From CALMFT01 sp041674565 (lineage in GTDB: Bacteria; Patescibacteriota; Gracilibacteria; Absconditabacterales; Absconditicoccaceae), in the NCBI GenBank assembly GCA_041674565.1, contig JBAYVQ010000032.1, positions 1-9,901 on the forward strand: a DNA stretch of 9,901 nt, read 5' to 3'. The first letter of the stretch is position 1, and every line of letters begins with the position of its first letter. Below the pieces are notes generated by a model. That model had not been told where the DNA came from. It saw only the letters and a program-made list of their open reading frames with translations, and ran no database searches. Shown in pieces: positions 8,854 to 9,901 of this stretch. The position numbers were made by a program, and so were the translations under genes.

Positions 8854-9462
8854 TTATCTATACATTGGTCCTTTATTGCCCGAATTGTGTTTTTCTAGAA
8901 TTATATCTATTAACTGTACTGATGACCTTCATATATCATAAATTGCTCTTTGAGCTATAGGCAGCCCTCAGACTAATATTTCGGGACTGTGCAGTACTAA
9001 ATCTTCATCTGGCACGGTATGATCAATATGTGCATCCATTTTATCAGCAACTATTTCTATTATTTTTTTATAGTTATATCTTTTTCAGTTCAAAAAGATC
9101 TCTTCACGGTTTAGAGCAGACTCAATATCCATAACTGCATCGCCAAATTCGAACCAAGAAACTGGACTATTGACTTGTTCCATGTGTAAACCCTGTAAAA
9201 GGTTTTTTGATATGAGTCATTTGGCTACTTTTTCTTCGTATGTATAGTTAACTTGAACTTGGATTTTAAATCAAAATAAATTTTGAACTACCTTCAACAA
9301 TCCTTCTGTTCAGCTTTTTTTAAAGTATAAAACCCTCAATTTGAGGGCTATATCTTTCATATACGCTAATTTACCTTGATCCATTTTCTCTAGGAAATCG
9401 ATGAGTTTATCTCTGATCTCTACAAGCATTAGAATGTATCATTGGCGTGTCAAATTTCCCAT
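8854..9462 (-). CDS. Unknown protein downstream of atpD
   Basis: A 202-aa soluble protein of unknown function, held together by seven in-frame TGA codons, so it is invisible under the standard code. No signal peptide or membrane segment is evident. The N-terminal half is Lys/Leu-rich and probably helical. The C-terminal half carries LNGKRYNYKKIIEIVADKM, then HIDHT and EILVGGLPIAQRAIYDI. This faintly recalls small uncharacterised proteins with a vAnk-GG-H motif, but I cannot name a family. It starts 19 bases after the atpD stop in the same direction and so is probably in the ATP synthase transcript. It does not look like the epsilon subunit (AtpC): it is too long and lacks the N-terminal beta-sandwich pattern. 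Stops are TAA TAA, followed by a hairpin terminator. There is no Shine-Dalgarno before ATG 9462. Confidence 0.75.
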
Positions 9463-9481
9463 ATGTGTTTTGACAAGTATA

Positions 9482-9901
9482 TTAATTATTTTTATTTTTG
9501 TTCCAATCTTCTAGAACATCGTCAATACTACCCTTGGTGTCGAAGTAACTTTCTGGTACTTCATCTACTTCTCATGAGAGTATCATATCTACTGATCTGA
9601 TGGTATCTTCCAGCTTCACGAATACTCCAGGCATACCATTAAATTGTTCGGCAACATGAAGAGGTTGTCACAAGAATCTTTCCAACTTTCTTGCTCTATA
9701 TACCAACATTTTGTCATCGTAACTGAGCTCGTCCATGCCCAATATCGCTATGATATCTTGAAGCTCTTTGTATCTTTGGAGCATTCTTTGTGCTGCTTTG
9801 GCAATATCATAATGTTTTTGTCAGACAATATCAGGAGTGAGCACTGTAGAAGTGCTATCTAGTGGATCCACCGCGGGGTAAATTGCCTTTTCTGCAATAG
9901 C
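9482..9901 (-). CDS. atpD: F1 ATP synthase subunit beta, C-terminal part (5' end off window)
   Basis: The last 139 residues of the catalytic beta subunit of the F-type ATP synthase, which makes or hydrolyses ATP on the cytoplasmic F1 head. The match is unambiguous: IYPAVDPLDSTS, IVG-KHYD, LQRYKELQDIIAILGMDELS, RARKLERFL-QPLHVAEQF. The Walker A and the rest of the nucleotide-binding domain lie beyond the right edge. Three TGA codons are read as Gly: the invariant one in IVG (9821-9823), one in FLGQPL where Ser is common (9668-9670), and one in the SGEVDEVPE tail (9572-9574). Conserved arginines here use AGA; I found no CGA or CGG. The stop is TAA, and an unrelated gene follows instead of atpC. 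Confidence 0.97.

Noticed and set aside
405..9462. Interpretation as a decayed region full of pseudogenes with TGA nonsense mutations
   Set aside because: Frames stay aligned on both sides of every TGA, TGAs coincide with conserved glycines, no frameshifts were seen, and housekeeping genes (rny, atpD) show the same pattern.
8854..9462. Gene after atpD called atpC from position alone
   Set aside because: At 202 residues it is longer than epsilon, and its sequence shows none of the epsilon N-terminal pattern.
1..9901. tRNA genes, CRISPR arrays, insertion sequences or long repeats
   Set aside because: No cloverleaf, regularly spaced repeats, transposase motifs or terminal inverted repeats were seen; the gaps between genes are short and mostly hold hairpins and AT-rich promoter-like sequence.

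Overview
Organism. The window makes sense only if TGA is read as glycine (genetic code 25), as in the Candidate Phyla Radiation lineages Absconditabacteria (SR1) and Gracilibacteria (BD1-5). Under the standard code every larger gene breaks at TGA. Read as Gly, the pieces join into nine continuous genes, and many TGAs fall on glycines that are invariant in known families: the exonuclease ETTG and GHN motifs, AGLFHDIGK of RNase Y, IVG of the ATP synthase beta subunit, and DRGG of a 3D-domain protein. I counted about 60 in-frame TGAs by hand. All eight visible stops are TAA or TAG. The DNA is AT-rich. I cannot decide between the two phyla from this window.

Layout. Eight genes lie on the minus strand and one on the plus strand. 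From left to right: (1) the start of a stand-alone alanyl-tRNA editing-domain protein (AlaX-like), running off the left edge; (2) a 710-aa protein with an intact DEDDh 3'-5' exonuclease domain followed by a degenerate DinG/helicase-like region; (3) on the plus strand, a secreted 282-aa cell-wall protein with a 3D (double-psi beta-barrel) domain and a peptidoglycan-binding domain; (4) a 370-aa probably exported helical protein of unknown function; (5) a 101-aa protein with two membrane segments; (6) rny, RNase Y, complete; (7) a 647-aa extracytoplasmic solute-binding protein of the oligopeptide-binding family 5 type; (8) a 202-aa unknown protein in the place where atpC often lies; (9) the C-terminal third of atpD, running off the right edge.

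Organisation. Likely units are atpD with gene 8, ended by a hairpin terminator; the solute-binding protein alone with its own terminator; rny alone with its own terminator; and the exonuclease with the AlaX-like gene. The cell-wall gene diverges from the exonuclease gene and converges on gene 4. None of the eight visible starts has a clear Shine-Dalgarno sequence, and three isolated genes have a -10-like hexamer only 5-8 nt before ATG, which suggests leaderless transcripts. No gap between genes exceeds about 120 bases. I saw no tRNA, rRNA, CRISPR array or mobile element.

Main open question. CGA and CGG codons may not be ordinary arginine here. Recognisable conserved arginines use AGA, AGG, CGT or CGC, and two CGA codons sit where tryptophan looks plausible. 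CGA/CGG to Trp has been reported for Absconditabacteria. The case from this window alone is suggestive, not decisive.
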